Source of the DNA: Arsenicicoccus piscis
Lineage (GTDB): Bacteria > Actinomycetota > Actinomycetes > Actinomycetales > Dermatophilaceae
Assembly: GCF_022568835.1 (NCBI RefSeq)
Contig: NZ_JAKZHV010000008.1
Location: 116,396 to 180,395, forward strand
DNA: 64,000 nucleotides
Direction of reading: 5' to 3'
The translations under genes and the position numbers were made by a program. This document shows positions 17,428 through 27,323 of this stretch, piece after piece. Below the pieces are notes generated by a model. That model saw nothing but the letters and a program-made list of their open reading frames with translations, made no database searches and was not told where the DNA came from. Positions within the stretch are counted from its first letter, which is position 1. Each line of letters begins with the position of its first letter.

Positions 17428-17574
17428 ATGACTGTCGTGCAACGTAGTTCGAACCGTCGTCGAGGATTCACCACGGCGGTCACGCAGGGCCACAGTCGGC
17501 TGTGCGAGGAGATCAGGCAGCCCCTGACCGTGCTCGCTGCTGGTGTGCAGGCCGTGAGCCAGGCGCCGGGTTGA
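17428..17574 (+). CDS. Possible small protein, unknown
   Basis: A 48-codon frame starting MTVVQRSSNRRRGFTTAV, with GGAGG at 17415-17419, 8 nt before the ATG. I recognise no family. The ribosome site and Arg-rich start make it worth listing, but the surrounding gap looks like decayed or mobile DNA and the frame may be chance. Confidence 0.25.
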   Translation: MTVVQRSSNRRRGFTTAVTQGHSRLCEEIRQPLTVLAAGVQAVSQAPG

Positions 17575-17747
17575 CCCTCGCTCGGCCACTGGGCTGGTGG
17601 GCCACGTGACGTGCTGCCACAGAGGTGGCCCGGTAGAGACGGGATGCTGCAGATGCGCTGTGGCACAAACCGATCCGTTCGCCGGTAGCGATCACCACCG
17701 GCGGACAGGGCTGATGACTCACCCTCCCAGGCATGCCACGACAACAA

Positions 17748-17761
17748 CGAACAAGTGTTCG
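17748..17761. promoter_or_regulatory. LexA-like (SOS) box
   Basis: CGAAC-AAGT-GTTCG matches the inner part of the actinobacterial SOS box TCGAAC-N4-GTTCGA; the outer bases are A on both sides, so the right half matches fully and the left lacks one base. It lies 87 bp upstream of the DUF222/HNH gene. Several 13E12-family genes of Mycobacterium tuberculosis are known members of the LexA regulon. Confidence 0.65.
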
Positions 17762-17836
17762 ATTAGGGTTCGAATCCCGTTCACCGGCAACGTGATTCAC
17801 CCGAATGCACGATAACGACAGAAGCACCCGAAACGG

Positions 17837-17848
17837 TAGGATCTGGAC
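17837..17848 (+). promoter_or_regulatory. Predicted -10 box of the 13E12-type gene (leaderless)
   Basis: TAGGAT at 17837-17842 is followed by exactly 6 nt and the ATG at 17849. Confidence 0.5.
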
Positions 17849-19426
17849 ATGGGACGACTCGAGGTGACCGACGCAGCGACCACTGTCGCGGCCGTCATCG
17901 ACGCCGTCTGCGTGCTGCGTGAGGGGCTGGACTTCCTCGGCGACGACGAGCTCGCCGCGCTGACCTGTGACCTCGCCGTCGCTGCCACCACCGCGGGTGG
18001 TGCGCTGATCGCGTGTGCCCAGCAGGCGGTGACCCGGGGACTGCCCGCAGCGTCCGGGTCCGGTGGGTTGACCAGCTGGCTGGTCGAGACCACGAACCCC
18101 GACCCCACCCCGCAGGTCGACCACGTCGACTCCACCACGGGTGCGCGCACCGGCGCGGCCTGCGTCGGCGACCGCGACTGGGGCGCCTGGCCCGCCCTCC
18201 CCGACACCAACCACCCCGACCCGAACGCCGCCGACACGAACAACCCCGAGGCCGGCCACCGCAACACCAGGACCGGCACCGGGGACGACGGTGACGCCGA
18301 TGGCAACGGTGGCACCGACGGCAGCCCGGGCGACGGCAGCGGCGGGTCTGAGGGTCCGGAGGGTCCGGATGCGTGGTGGGGCCGGCTCGGTGACCGGCCG
18401 GTGGGGTTGACGATCCCGGACGCGGCCGCGGTAGCCAAGCTGGTGCTGCGCTGCCCCGCCATCCCGCTGAAACCGTTGGTGCGCGACGCGATCGTCGGGG
18501 CGATCACCGTCAAGGACGCGCTGACCTGCCGGGACGTGTTCTACCGCGTCGACGGCGCGCTTCCCGTGGACGAGCACGACGCTGTCGTGACCGGGCTGCG
18601 GCACCTGGCCCGCGGCAAGCTGTCCAAACCCGTGCTCAAAGCGTTCGAGCAAGCCATGCTGCTACGCGCCGGCAGCCCCGGACCCGACCTGGAAGACCGC
18701 CAGCACACCACCCGACGGAGCCTGACCAAGGCCCACCAGCGCGCCGACGGCATGTGGGAGTCCACCCTGCTGCTCGACCCCGAGAGCCACGCCACCCTCG
18801 AAGCCGCCATCGACGCCCTGTCCGCCCCCGCACCCGCCGCCGGGGACAGTGGCCAGCGTGACGAGCGCACCCCCGCCCAACGCCGCGCCGACGCCCTGGT
18901 CACCCTGGCCCGCCTCGCCGCCGACGCCGACACCCGCGGCCCGATGGGCGCCAGCTGCCGGGTCGTGGTCACCATCGACTGGGACACCCTCAAGACCGCC
19001 CTCGGTGGCCACGGCCAAGCCCACGACGGCACCATCCTCACCCCCAGCCAAGCCCGCCGGATGGCCTGCGACGCCGAGCTGCTCCCCACCGTCCTCGGCG
19101 GACAGTCCGTGCCCCTGGACGTCGGCCGCAGACGCCTCGCCACCGCCGTTCAACGCGCCGCGCTGGCCATGCGCGACAAAGGCTGCTCCTTCCCACGGTG
19201 CACCGCCCCACCGGGCTGGACGCGGGCCCACCACGTCACCCACTGGGCCAACGGCGGCCCCACCAGCCTGGACAACCTCGCCCTGCTCTGCGACCACCAC
19301 CACCGCCTGGTCCACCAACGCGGCATCACCGCCACCATCACCCCCGACGGTGTCACCTGGCACACCACCCGCACCCTGACCGGCTGGCAACCCACCACAC
19401 CCCCCACCACCACGACAGCCGCATGA
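17849..19426 (+). CDS. 13E12 repeat family protein, DUF222 plus HNH endonuclease
   Basis: Protein of 525 residues with the DUF222 domain (two halves, about residues 1-90 and 180-400) and a C-terminal HNH nuclease domain (residues 446-492: CSFPRC...H461/H462...N476...CDHHHRLVH). The halves are separated by an acidic Gly/Asp/Asn-rich linker (about 90-175). Such proteins are multicopy in actinobacteria and belong to the 13E12 repeats of mycobacteria; their function is unknown, though the nuclease motif is complete here. The gene interrupts the paa cluster between paaR and paaZ. No inverted or direct repeats were found at its borders. Confidence 0.9.
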   Translation: MGRLEVTDAATTVAAVIDAVCVLREGLDFLGDDELAALTCDLAVAATTAGGALIACAQQAVTRGLPAASGSGGLTSWLVETTNPDPTPQVDHVDSTTGARTGAACVGDRDWGAWPALPDTNHPDPNAADTNNPEAGHRNTRTGTGDDGDADGNGGTDGSPGDGSGGSEGPEGPDAWWGRLGDRPVGLTIPDAAAVAKLVLRCPAIPLKPLVRDAIVGAITVKDALTCRDVFYRVDGALPVDEHDAVVTGLRHLARGKLSKPVLKAFEQAMLLRAGSPGPDLEDRQHTTRRSLTKAHQRADGMWESTLLLDPESHATLEAAIDALSAPAPAAGDSGQRDERTPAQRRADALVTLARLAADADTRGPMGASCRVVVTIDWDTLKTALGGHGQAHDGTILTPSQARRMACDAELLPTVLGGQSVPLDVGRRRLATAVQRAALAMRDKGCSFPRCTAPPGWTRAHHVTHWANGGPTSLDNLALLCDHHHRLVHQRGITATITPDGVTWHTTRTLTGWQPTTPPTTTTAA

Positions 19427-19500
19427 CCCCGCCCCGAGACGGCCAGACCCCGCCAGCGCGCGACGCGCGTGGTGAGGCAGCAAGCGACATAGGCAGCGAC

Positions 19501-21576
19501 CTACGAGGACTGCTCCTTGTCGACCAAGGTGAGCACGTCGTAGGTCGCCACGACCTCGCCGTGCTGGTTGTGGATGACGGCGTCCCAGCACACCTCGCCG
19601 TACTCGTCGGTGACGCGCGGCGTGATCCGCTTTGCGGTGAGCGTGACCCGGATGGAGTCGCCGGCGGGCACCGGGGTGATGAACCGGAGGTTCTCGAGGC
19701 CGTAGTTGGCGAGGACCGGTCCGGGGTCGGGCGAGACGAACAGGCCTGCGGCCCAGGACACCAACAGATAACCGTGGGCCACGCGCCCGGGGAAGAACGG
19801 GTTGGCTGCAGCGGCCTCCTCGTCCATGTGCGCGTAGAACGTGTCGCCCGTCTCGTGCGCGAACGCCTCGATGTCGCCGAGGGTCACCATCCGCAACGGC
19901 GACGCGTAGCCGTCACCGATCCGCAGCTCTGCCAACGACTTTCGGAACGGGTGGAGCTCGTGCGGGGAGCCGCCGAACTCAGGGTCACCCGCGAGCCGCT
20001 GCGGGGCACCGGTGTGCCACACGCCCGTGACGGCGGTGACCATGCCGGGGGAGCCCTGCAGGGCGGTGCGCTGCATGTGGTGCTTGATCGAGCGCACACC
20101 GCCGAGCTCCTCGCTGCCGCCGGCGCGGCCGGGGCCGCCGTGGATCAGCTGGGGCATGGGGGAGCCGTGGCCGGTGGAGGTGCGGGCGTCGTCGCGGTTA
20201 AGGACCAGCACGCGGCCGTGATGCGCGCCGATGCCCTGCACCAGGGTGGCCGCGACCTCGGGGTCGTTGGTGCAGACCGTGGCGACCAGCGAGCCAAGTC
20301 CCTTGGCGGCCAGGCGGATCGCGTCGTCCAGGTCGCGGTAGGGGAGGATGGACGCGACCGGGCCGAAGGCCTCTACGGTGTGCACGGCCTCGGTGTCGGC
20401 GTCGTCGAAGCGCAGCAGCACCGGGTCCATCAGCGCGCCGCTGCGCTCGTCCTGAGCGGAGCCGATGACGATCTCGCCACCGGCGTCGATGAGCCGCTGG
20501 ACGGCGTCGTGCACGGCCTGCTTCTGCTCGACGGACACGAGCGCACCCATCGTGACGCCCTCGTCGCGCGGGTCGCCGACGACGGTGCGAGACTCGAGCC
20601 GCTCGGCGATGGCCGCGATGACCTCGTCGATCTGGTTCTCGGGCACCAGAACTCGCCGAATGGACGTGCACTTCTGCCCGGCCTTGGTGGTCATCTCGGT
20701 GACGACCGAGCGCACGAACGCATCGCGCTCGGGCGTGCCGGCGACGGCGTCGGGACCGAGGATCGCCGCGTTGAGCGAGTCGGCCTCGGAGGCGAAGCGG
20801 ACGCCGCCGTGCACGACGTTGGGGTGCTGGCGCAGCGTGTTGGCGGTGCGCGCCGAGCCGGTGAAGGCGACCAGGTCGCGGTAGTCGAGGTGGTCGAGCA
20901 GCCCGTGTCCGTGCCCGGACACCAGCTGGATGGATCCCGTTGGCAGCAGACCGGACTCGGTCATCAGGCGCACGCACTCGGCGGCGACGTAGCCCGTCTG
21001 CGGTGCCGGCTTGACCAGGGTCGGGACACCGGCGACGAAGGCGGGCGCGAACTTCTCGAGCATCCCCCAGACGGGGAAGTTGAAGGCGTTGATCTGCACT
21101 GCGACACCGGGCAGCCGGGTGTAGACGTGGGTGCCGATGAACGAGCCGTCCTTGGACATCACCTCGGTCGGGCCGTCCAGCACCACCTGGGAGTTCGGAA
21201 GCTCGCGGCGACCCTTGGACGACATCGTGAAGAGCACCCCGATGCCACCCTCGATGTCGACCCACGAGTCGGCCTTGGTGGCGCCGGTGGCGTAGGAGAT
21301 GGCGTAGAGCTCGTCCTTGCGCTCCATGAGGTACTGCGCGAGCTGCTTGAGCAGCAGCGCCCGCTCGTGGATCGTCAGCCTGCCGAGCTCGCGCTGACCA
21401 ACAGTGCGGGCGAAGTCCACGGCGCCGGCCACGTCGACGCCGTCGGAGCTGGTGCGTGCGACGACCTCACCGGTGCACGCGTCGAGGACGTCCGCCAGCT
21501 CGGCGTCGTCGGACGGGGGCCACCACTCGTCGTGGACATAGCTGGGGACGAGGAGCGGGAGCGGTGCGGTGGTCAT
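19501..21576 (-). CDS. paaZ: Bifunctional oxepin-CoA hydrolase / aldehyde dehydrogenase PaaZ
   Basis: Fusion of 691 residues. The N-terminal aldehyde dehydrogenase (about 1-530) oxidises 3-oxo-5,6-dehydrosuberyl-CoA semialdehyde: cofactor site NFPVWGMLEKFAPA, VAFTGSARTA, catalytic cysteine in AGQKCTSIRRVL. The C-terminal MaoC-like hydratase (about 540-691) opens the oxepin ring: DIEAFAHETGDTFYAHMDEEAAAANPFFPGRVAHGYLLVS. The full-length double-domain form is typical. Its ATG overlaps the paaH stop by 4 nt, making it the last gene of paaJ-paaH-paaZ. Confidence 0.96.
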   Translation of the reverse strand: MTTAPLPLLVPSYVHDEWWPPSDDAELADVLDACTGEVVARTSSDGVDVAGAVDFARTVGQRELGRLTIHERALLLKQLAQYLMERKDELYAISYATGATKADSWVDIEGGIGVLFTMSSKGRRELPNSQVVLDGPTEVMSKDGSFIGTHVYTRLPGVAVQINAFNFPVWGMLEKFAPAFVAGVPTLVKPAPQTGYVAAECVRLMTESGLLPTGSIQLVSGHGHGLLDHLDYRDLVAFTGSARTANTLRQHPNVVHGGVRFASEADSLNAAILGPDAVAGTPERDAFVRSVVTEMTTKAGQKCTSIRRVLVPENQIDEVIAAIAERLESRTVVGDPRDEGVTMGALVSVEQKQAVHDAVQRLIDAGGEIVIGSAQDERSGALMDPVLLRFDDADTEAVHTVEAFGPVASILPYRDLDDAIRLAAKGLGSLVATVCTNDPEVAATLVQGIGAHHGRVLVLNRDDARTSTGHGSPMPQLIHGGPGRAGGSEELGGVRSIKHHMQRTALQGSPGMVTAVTGVWHTGAPQRLAGDPEFGGSPHELHPFRKSLAELRIGDGYASPLRMVTLGDIEAFAHETGDTFYAHMDEEAAAANPFFPGRVAHGYLLVSWAAGLFVSPDPGPVLANYGLENLRFITPVPAGDSIRVTLTAKRITPRVTDEYGEVCWDAVIHNQHGEVVATYDVLTLVDKEQSS

Positions 21577-22466
21577 GATCCGTCCTTCCAGTCGTAGAAC
21601 CCTCGGCCGGTCTTGCGGCCGTGGTCACCGCGAGCGACCTTGTCGCGCAAGATCTTTGGCGGGGCGAAGCGTGGACCGAGCGTGGACTCGAGATACTCGG
21701 CGATGCCGAGACGGACGTCCAGCCCGACGATGTCGGTGGTCTTCAGCGGGCCGGAGGGGTGCTTGTAGCCGAGCTCCATGGCGAGGTCGATGTCCTGCGC
21801 TGAGGCGACCCCCTCCTCGACCATCCGCATGGCCTCGAGCGCGATGGCCACCCCGAGGCGCGAGGACGCGAAGCCGGGGGAGTCGACGACGCTGATCCCG
21901 GTCTTGCCGAGCGCTTCGACCCACCCGAGGGCCTGCGCGGTCAGCTCGGAGGAGGTCGTGGCGGCGCTGACGATCTCGACGAGCGTCGAGGCCGGCACCG
22001 GGTTGAAGAAGTGCATCCCGATGAACTCGCTCGGCCGCTCGAGCTGCGCGGCGATGGTGTCCAGGGACAGGGAGGAGGTGTTGGACGCGAGGGCGGACCC
22101 GGGGGCGAGGACCTGCTCCGCGGAGCGCAGCGCCGCGACCTTGAGGTCCAGGTCCTCCGGCACGGCCTCGACGACCAGGCCGCACCCGGCGAACGAGCCG
22201 ACGTCGGTGCTGAAGGTGCACCGGGCCAGCACCGACTCCGCGTCGGGCACGAGGCCGCGCGAGACCGACTGGTGCACAGCCTTCTCCACGCGCTGGCGAG
22301 CGCCGTCGATCGACGGGTCGTCCCGGTCGACGACGACCACCGACGAGCCGTTGACGGCGAAGGCGTGGGCGATGCCGGCCCCCATGCGGCCCCCGCCGAG
22401 TACCCCGACCTGGGACGGCAGCGTGCTGGTGCTCCTGCTGCTGCTGTCGCTGGGTGCAGTGGTCAT
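21573..22466 (-). CDS. paaH: 3-hydroxyacyl-CoA dehydrogenase PaaH
   Basis: NAD-dependent dehydrogenase of 297 residues that oxidises 3-hydroxyadipyl-CoA. The Rossmann motif VGVLGGGRMGAGIAHAFA is near residue 19; the catalytic histidine is in GMHFFNPVP; DSPGFASSRL and the C-terminal GYKHPSGPLKTTDIVGLDVRL are family hallmarks. I set the start at 22466 (ATG overlapping the paaJ stop by one base), because homology begins there; the frame stays open upstream. Co-transcribed with paaJ and paaZ. Confidence 0.94.
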   Translation of the reverse strand: MTTAPSDSSSRSTSTLPSQVGVLGGGRMGAGIAHAFAVNGSSVVVVDRDDPSIDGARQRVEKAVHQSVSRGLVPDAESVLARCTFSTDVGSFAGCGLVVEAVPEDLDLKVAALRSAEQVLAPGSALASNTSSLSLDTIAAQLERPSEFIGMHFFNPVPASTLVEIVSAATTSSELTAQALGWVEALGKTGISVVDSPGFASSRLGVAIALEAMRMVEEGVASAQDIDLAMELGYKHPSGPLKTTDIVGLDVRLGIAEYLESTLGPRFAPPKILRDKVARGDHGRKTGRGFYDWKDGS

Positions 22467-23677
22467 CAGACCTTCTCCGCCAGCAGGGCGGCACCCTGAC
22501 CGACGCCGATGCACATCGTGGCGAGGCCACGCTCGACGCCCTCGGCCTCCATGCGGCGCAGCAGCGTCACCACGAGGCGGGAGCCGGAGGAGCCGAGCGG
22601 GTGGCCGAGGGCGATCGCCCCGCCGTCGTTGTTGACGATCTCGGGGTCGAGGTGGAGGCGACGCAGGCAGGCCAGGGCCTGCGGCGCGAAGGCTTCGTTG
22701 AGCTCTACGGCACCAAGGTCGTCGACCGACCAACCGGCGCGAGCGAGCGCCTTCTCGGTGGCGGGGACGGGACCGATGCCCATGATCTCGGGCGGGACCC
22801 CCGCCGAGGCGCCCTCGACGATCCGGGCGCGCGGGGTGAGGCCGAGCCGCTCGACGGCTGCGTCGGACGCGACCACGACGGCGGAGGCGCCGTCGTTGAG
22901 CGAGGAGGAGTTGCCGGCCGTGATGACGCCGTCGGGGCGCACGATCGAGCGCAACCGGGCCAGCACCTCGAGCGTCGTCCCCTCGCGGGGGCCCTCATCG
23001 GTGTCGACCACAGTGTCGCCCTTGCGACCCGGGACGGTGACCGGCACGATCTCCTCGGCCAGCCGGCCGGCGGCGATCGCGGCGAGGGCCCGCTCGTGCG
23101 AGCGCACGGCGAAGGCGTCGGAGTCCTCGCGGCTGACCCCGTCGACCCGCGCGAGCTCCTCGGCGGTCTCGGGCATCGAGTAGGTCATCTTGCCGTCGCG
23201 CGCGAGGTCGCCGGTCGCGAACCGCTCGTTGACGAACCGCCAGCCGATGGAGGTGTCGAACGCCTCGCCCGGCTTGGCAAAAGCCTTGTCCGGCTTGGCC
23301 ATCACCCAGGGCGCGCGCGACATCGACTCGACCCCGCCGGCTACGACCACGTCCGCCGCGCCGGCCTTGATCATGTGCGAGGCCATCGTGATCGCCGAGA
23401 GGCCGGAGGCGCAGAGCCGGTTGACGGTGATGCCGGGCACCTCGACGGGGTAGCCCGCGAGCAGCCACGCCATCCGGGCGACGTTGCGGTTCTCCTCGCC
23501 GGCGCCGTTGGCGTTGCCGAGGATCACCTCGTCGACGGCGGCCGGGTCCAGCCCGGCCCGCTGGACCGCCTCCCGCACCACGAGGGCTGCGAGGTCGTCG
23601 GGTCGCACCGCGGACAGCGCCCCTGCGTAGCGTCCGACCGGCGTCCGGACGCCCCCTACGAGCAGCGCCTCAGGCAT
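22466..23677 (-). CDS. paaJ: 3-oxoadipyl-CoA/acetyl-CoA thiolase PaaJ
   Basis: Thiolase of 403 residues that cleaves 3-oxoadipyl-CoA to succinyl-CoA and acetyl-CoA. It has the nucleophilic cysteine in VNRLCASGLSAI, the NEAFAPQAL segment, HPLGSSGSRLV and the second active-site cysteine in MCIGVGQGAAL. The ATG at 23677 begins the exact thiolase N-terminus (MPEALLVGGVRTPVGRYAG). First gene of the minus-strand operon; the second PaaR-like palindrome lies 30 bp upstream. Confidence 0.94.
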   Translation of the reverse strand: MPEALLVGGVRTPVGRYAGALSAVRPDDLAALVVREAVQRAGLDPAAVDEVILGNANGAGEENRNVARMAWLLAGYPVEVPGITVNRLCASGLSAITMASHMIKAGAADVVVAGGVESMSRAPWVMAKPDKAFAKPGEAFDTSIGWRFVNERFATGDLARDGKMTYSMPETAEELARVDGVSREDSDAFAVRSHERALAAIAAGRLAEEIVPVTVPGRKGDTVVDTDEGPREGTTLEVLARLRSIVRPDGVITAGNSSSLNDGASAVVVASDAAVERLGLTPRARIVEGASAGVPPEIMGIGPVPATEKALARAGWSVDDLGAVELNEAFAPQALACLRRLHLDPEIVNNDGGAIALGHPLGSSGSRLVVTLLRRMEAEGVERGLATMCIGVGQGAALLAEKV

Positions 23678-23706
23678 GGCGGTCCCTTCGTCGTTCTTCG
23701 TCGTTG

Positions 23707-23732
23707 AATTACTGACCGATCGGTCATTAATT
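23707..23732. promoter_or_regulatory. TetR-type palindrome, predicted PaaR operator 2
   Basis: AATTACTGACCG and CGGTCATTAATT are 12-bp arms (11 of 12 positions pair) around AT. The core ACTGACCG-N2-CGGTCA is identical to 14555-14578. It sits just upstream of paaJ and also within 50 bp of the divergent MFS gene. Confidence 0.78.
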
Positions 23733-23768
23733 CTGTCACGGGCGGGGAGAGGGGTCAAGCCTCGCCTC

Positions 23769-23781
23769 TAGAGTTCAGGGT
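23769..23781 (+). promoter_or_regulatory. Predicted -10 box of the MFS gene (leaderless)
   Basis: TAGAGT at 23769-23774, then 7 nt and the GTG at 23782. Confidence 0.4.
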
Positions 23782-25062
23782 GTGCCTGACGCCTCACGCC
23801 CGCCCTCGTCCACACCCTCGTCGACGCCCTCGGCCACGCCCGCTCCTCGAGCTGCTGACCGGACCGCGCACCCCGGCGACCCGGCCTCGCCTTCGCCTGC
23901 GGCCGGCCGCGCCATCTTCGCCCTGGGGGTAGGTGGATTCGCCATCGGGACAACGGAGTTCGTCACGATGGGGTTGCTGCCCGAGATCGCCGATGGCGTC
24001 GGTGTCGACATCCCGACGGCGGGTCACATCGTCTCGGCCTACGCCCTCGGCGTGGTGGTCGGGGCGCCGACGCTCGCGGTCCTCGGGGCGCGGCTGCCGC
24101 GCAAGGGCCTGCTGGTAGCCCTCATGACCCTCTTCGCGGTGGCGCACGTCGCGCTGATGTTCATGCACACCTACGGCGGGGTGATGGCGCTGCGCTTCGT
24201 CTGCGGGCTGCCGCACGGCGCGTTCTTCGGCATCGCCTCGCTGGTCGCCGCCTCGCTCGTGGCGCCCCAGCGGCGCACCCAGGCGGTCGCCAACGTCCTG
24301 CTCGGCCTCACGGTCTCCAACATCGTCGGCGTGCCGGTCGCCACCATGCTCGGCCAGCGGTTCGGGTGGCAGGCGGCCTACGTCGTGACCGGCGTGATCG
24401 GGGTGCTCTGCGTGCTGGCCATGCTGGCCTGGGTGCCGGTCCAGCGCGCCAGCACCGACGGTTCGGTGCTGCGCGAGTTCTCGGCGCTGCGTCGGCCCCA
24501 GGTGTGGCTGGCCCTCGGCATCGGCACGGTGGGCTTCGGCGGGATGTTCTCGACGTACTCCTACATCAGCCCGACGATGCAGACGCTCGGTGGCTGGAGC
24601 GCCGCGGCCATCCCGTTCATCCTCTCGCTCTACGGCACCGGCTCCACCGTCGGTGCCCTGCTGGCGGGGCGGGTGGCGTCCCGGGGCGTCCTGCGCGGCA
24701 TCTTCGTGCTGCTCGGCGCCATCGCCGTGGCCCTCGCGCTGTTCGGGCCGGCCGCGCACTCCAAGCCGCTCGGGCTGGTGATGACCTTCGTCATCGGAGC
24801 CCTGCCCAGCATGCTCGTCCCGATGCTGCAGACCCGGCTGATGGACGTCGCCCACGAGGGCCAGTCCCTCGCGGCGGCGCTCAACCACTCGACGCTCAAC
24901 CTCGCGAACGCGCTGGGCGCCTGGCTCGGCTCGCTCGTGCTCGCGGCCGGGCTGGGCTACGAGTGGCCGTCGCGCATCGGCGTCGTCCTCGCGCTCCTCG
25001 GCATGGGCGTGGCCGCCTGGTCGGCCGCCCTGGGGCGGCGCCAGACGGCCACGGCGCACTAG
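23782..25062 (+). CDS. MFS exporter, DHA1 (AraJ/Cmx-like)
   Basis: Twelve-helix major facilitator protein of 426 residues. The signature FAIGTTEFVTMGLLPEIADGVGVDIPTAGHIVSAYALGVVVGAPTLAVLGARLPRKG (start of helix 1 through the helix 2-3 loop) is that of AraJ/YdhP and chloramphenicol-efflux DHA1 carriers. The substrate cannot be told. The first 45 residues are a Pro/Ser/Thr-rich tail, so translation may start later. It is divergent from paaJ and might share the operator at 23707-23732. Its stop codon lies in the first copy of a 26-bp tandem repeat. Confidence 0.85.
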   Translation: MPDASRPPSSTPSSTPSATPAPRAADRTAHPGDPASPSPAAGRAIFALGVGGFAIGTTEFVTMGLLPEIADGVGVDIPTAGHIVSAYALGVVVGAPTLAVLGARLPRKGLLVALMTLFAVAHVALMFMHTYGGVMALRFVCGLPHGAFFGIASLVAASLVAPQRRTQAVANVLLGLTVSNIVGVPVATMLGQRFGWQAAYVVTGVIGVLCVLAMLAWVPVQRASTDGSVLREFSALRRPQVWLALGIGTVGFGGMFSTYSYISPTMQTLGGWSAAAIPFILSLYGTGSTVGALLAGRVASRGVLRGIFVLLGAIAVALALFGPAAHSKPLGLVMTFVIGALPSMLVPMLQTRLMDVAHEGQSLAAALNHSTLNLANALGAWLGSLVLAAGLGYEWPSRIGVVLALLGMGVAAWSAALGRRQTATAH

Positions 25063-25113
25063 TGCGCGAGACGAGCAGGGCGCACTAGTGCGCGAGACGA
25101 GCAGGACGCACTA
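25055..25113. repeat. 26-bp tandem repeat with palindromic core
   Basis: Two full copies (25055-25080 and 25081-25106, one mismatch) and a partial third (25107-25113). Each full copy contains the perfect palindrome CGCACTAGTGCG. It lies between the convergent MFS and acs genes and includes the MFS stop codon. Confidence 0.85.
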
Positions 25114-25129
25114 ACGCTGCGCGAACGCG

Positions 25130-27052
<1,923 letters not shown>

Positions 27053-27175
27053 GTGCCGCTCCTTTGCCGCAAGAATCAGTGGGTCGCACCCAACCTCGGT
27101 CCTACTCAACAAGGATTCCTCGTCCAGGGCAACGCGGCACCCGGGTGCTGAGCCGGACGGGCACCCCGGCGCGCT

Positions 27176-27236
27176 GGGCGGCGGGGCGGGAGAGGCGCGG
27201 GCGGCGGGGCGGGAGCGGAGTGGGCGGCGGGGCGAC
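27176..27236. repeat. Three G-rich 23-bp repeats between acs and lepA
   Basis: GGGCGGCGGGGCG recurs at 27176, 27199 and 27222, exactly 23 bp apart; the first two copies continue GGGAG. The plus strand carries many G3-G4 runs, so a quadruplex is possible, but the loops between copies are 8 nt. The rest of the 27053-27323 gap holds no gene. Confidence 0.8.
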
Positions 27237-27323
27237 GTGTGGGACACTGGGGGACTGAGATCACCGCCCGACAGAGCGCCCGACGTCACCAAGACAGCAC
27301 CCGACAGATGAGGTTTGCCCGAC

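Larger units (their letters stand above)
17212..17848. other. 637-bp gap between paaR and the 13E12-type gene
   Basis: No clear gene fills this stretch. It holds a possible 48-codon ORF (17428-17574), a LexA-like palindrome at 17748-17761, a GGGTTCGAATCCC stem that mimics a tRNA T-arm, and a TAGGAT -10 box at 17837-17842. Minus-strand bases of about 17260-17335 translate to a hydrophobic stretch (FGTLAMVFLVAV) that may be a gene remnant I cannot name. Confidence 0.5.

Noticed and set aside
17756..17790. tRNA-like GGGTTCGAATCCC segment
   Set aside because: Only three base pairs of a T-arm can form and no acceptor, D- or anticodon arm fits. The GTTCG part is better explained by the LexA-like palindrome next to it.
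19427..19500. Attachment site or repeat after the HNH gene
   Set aside because: CCAGCGCGCGACGCGCGTGG forms a small hairpin, but no matching copy was found at the upstream border, so no element boundary can be claimed.
19198..21597. Plus-strand open frame of about 800 codons opposite paaZ
   Set aside because: Antisense to a gene with catalytic motifs for both PaaZ domains; no recognisable domain in the frame.
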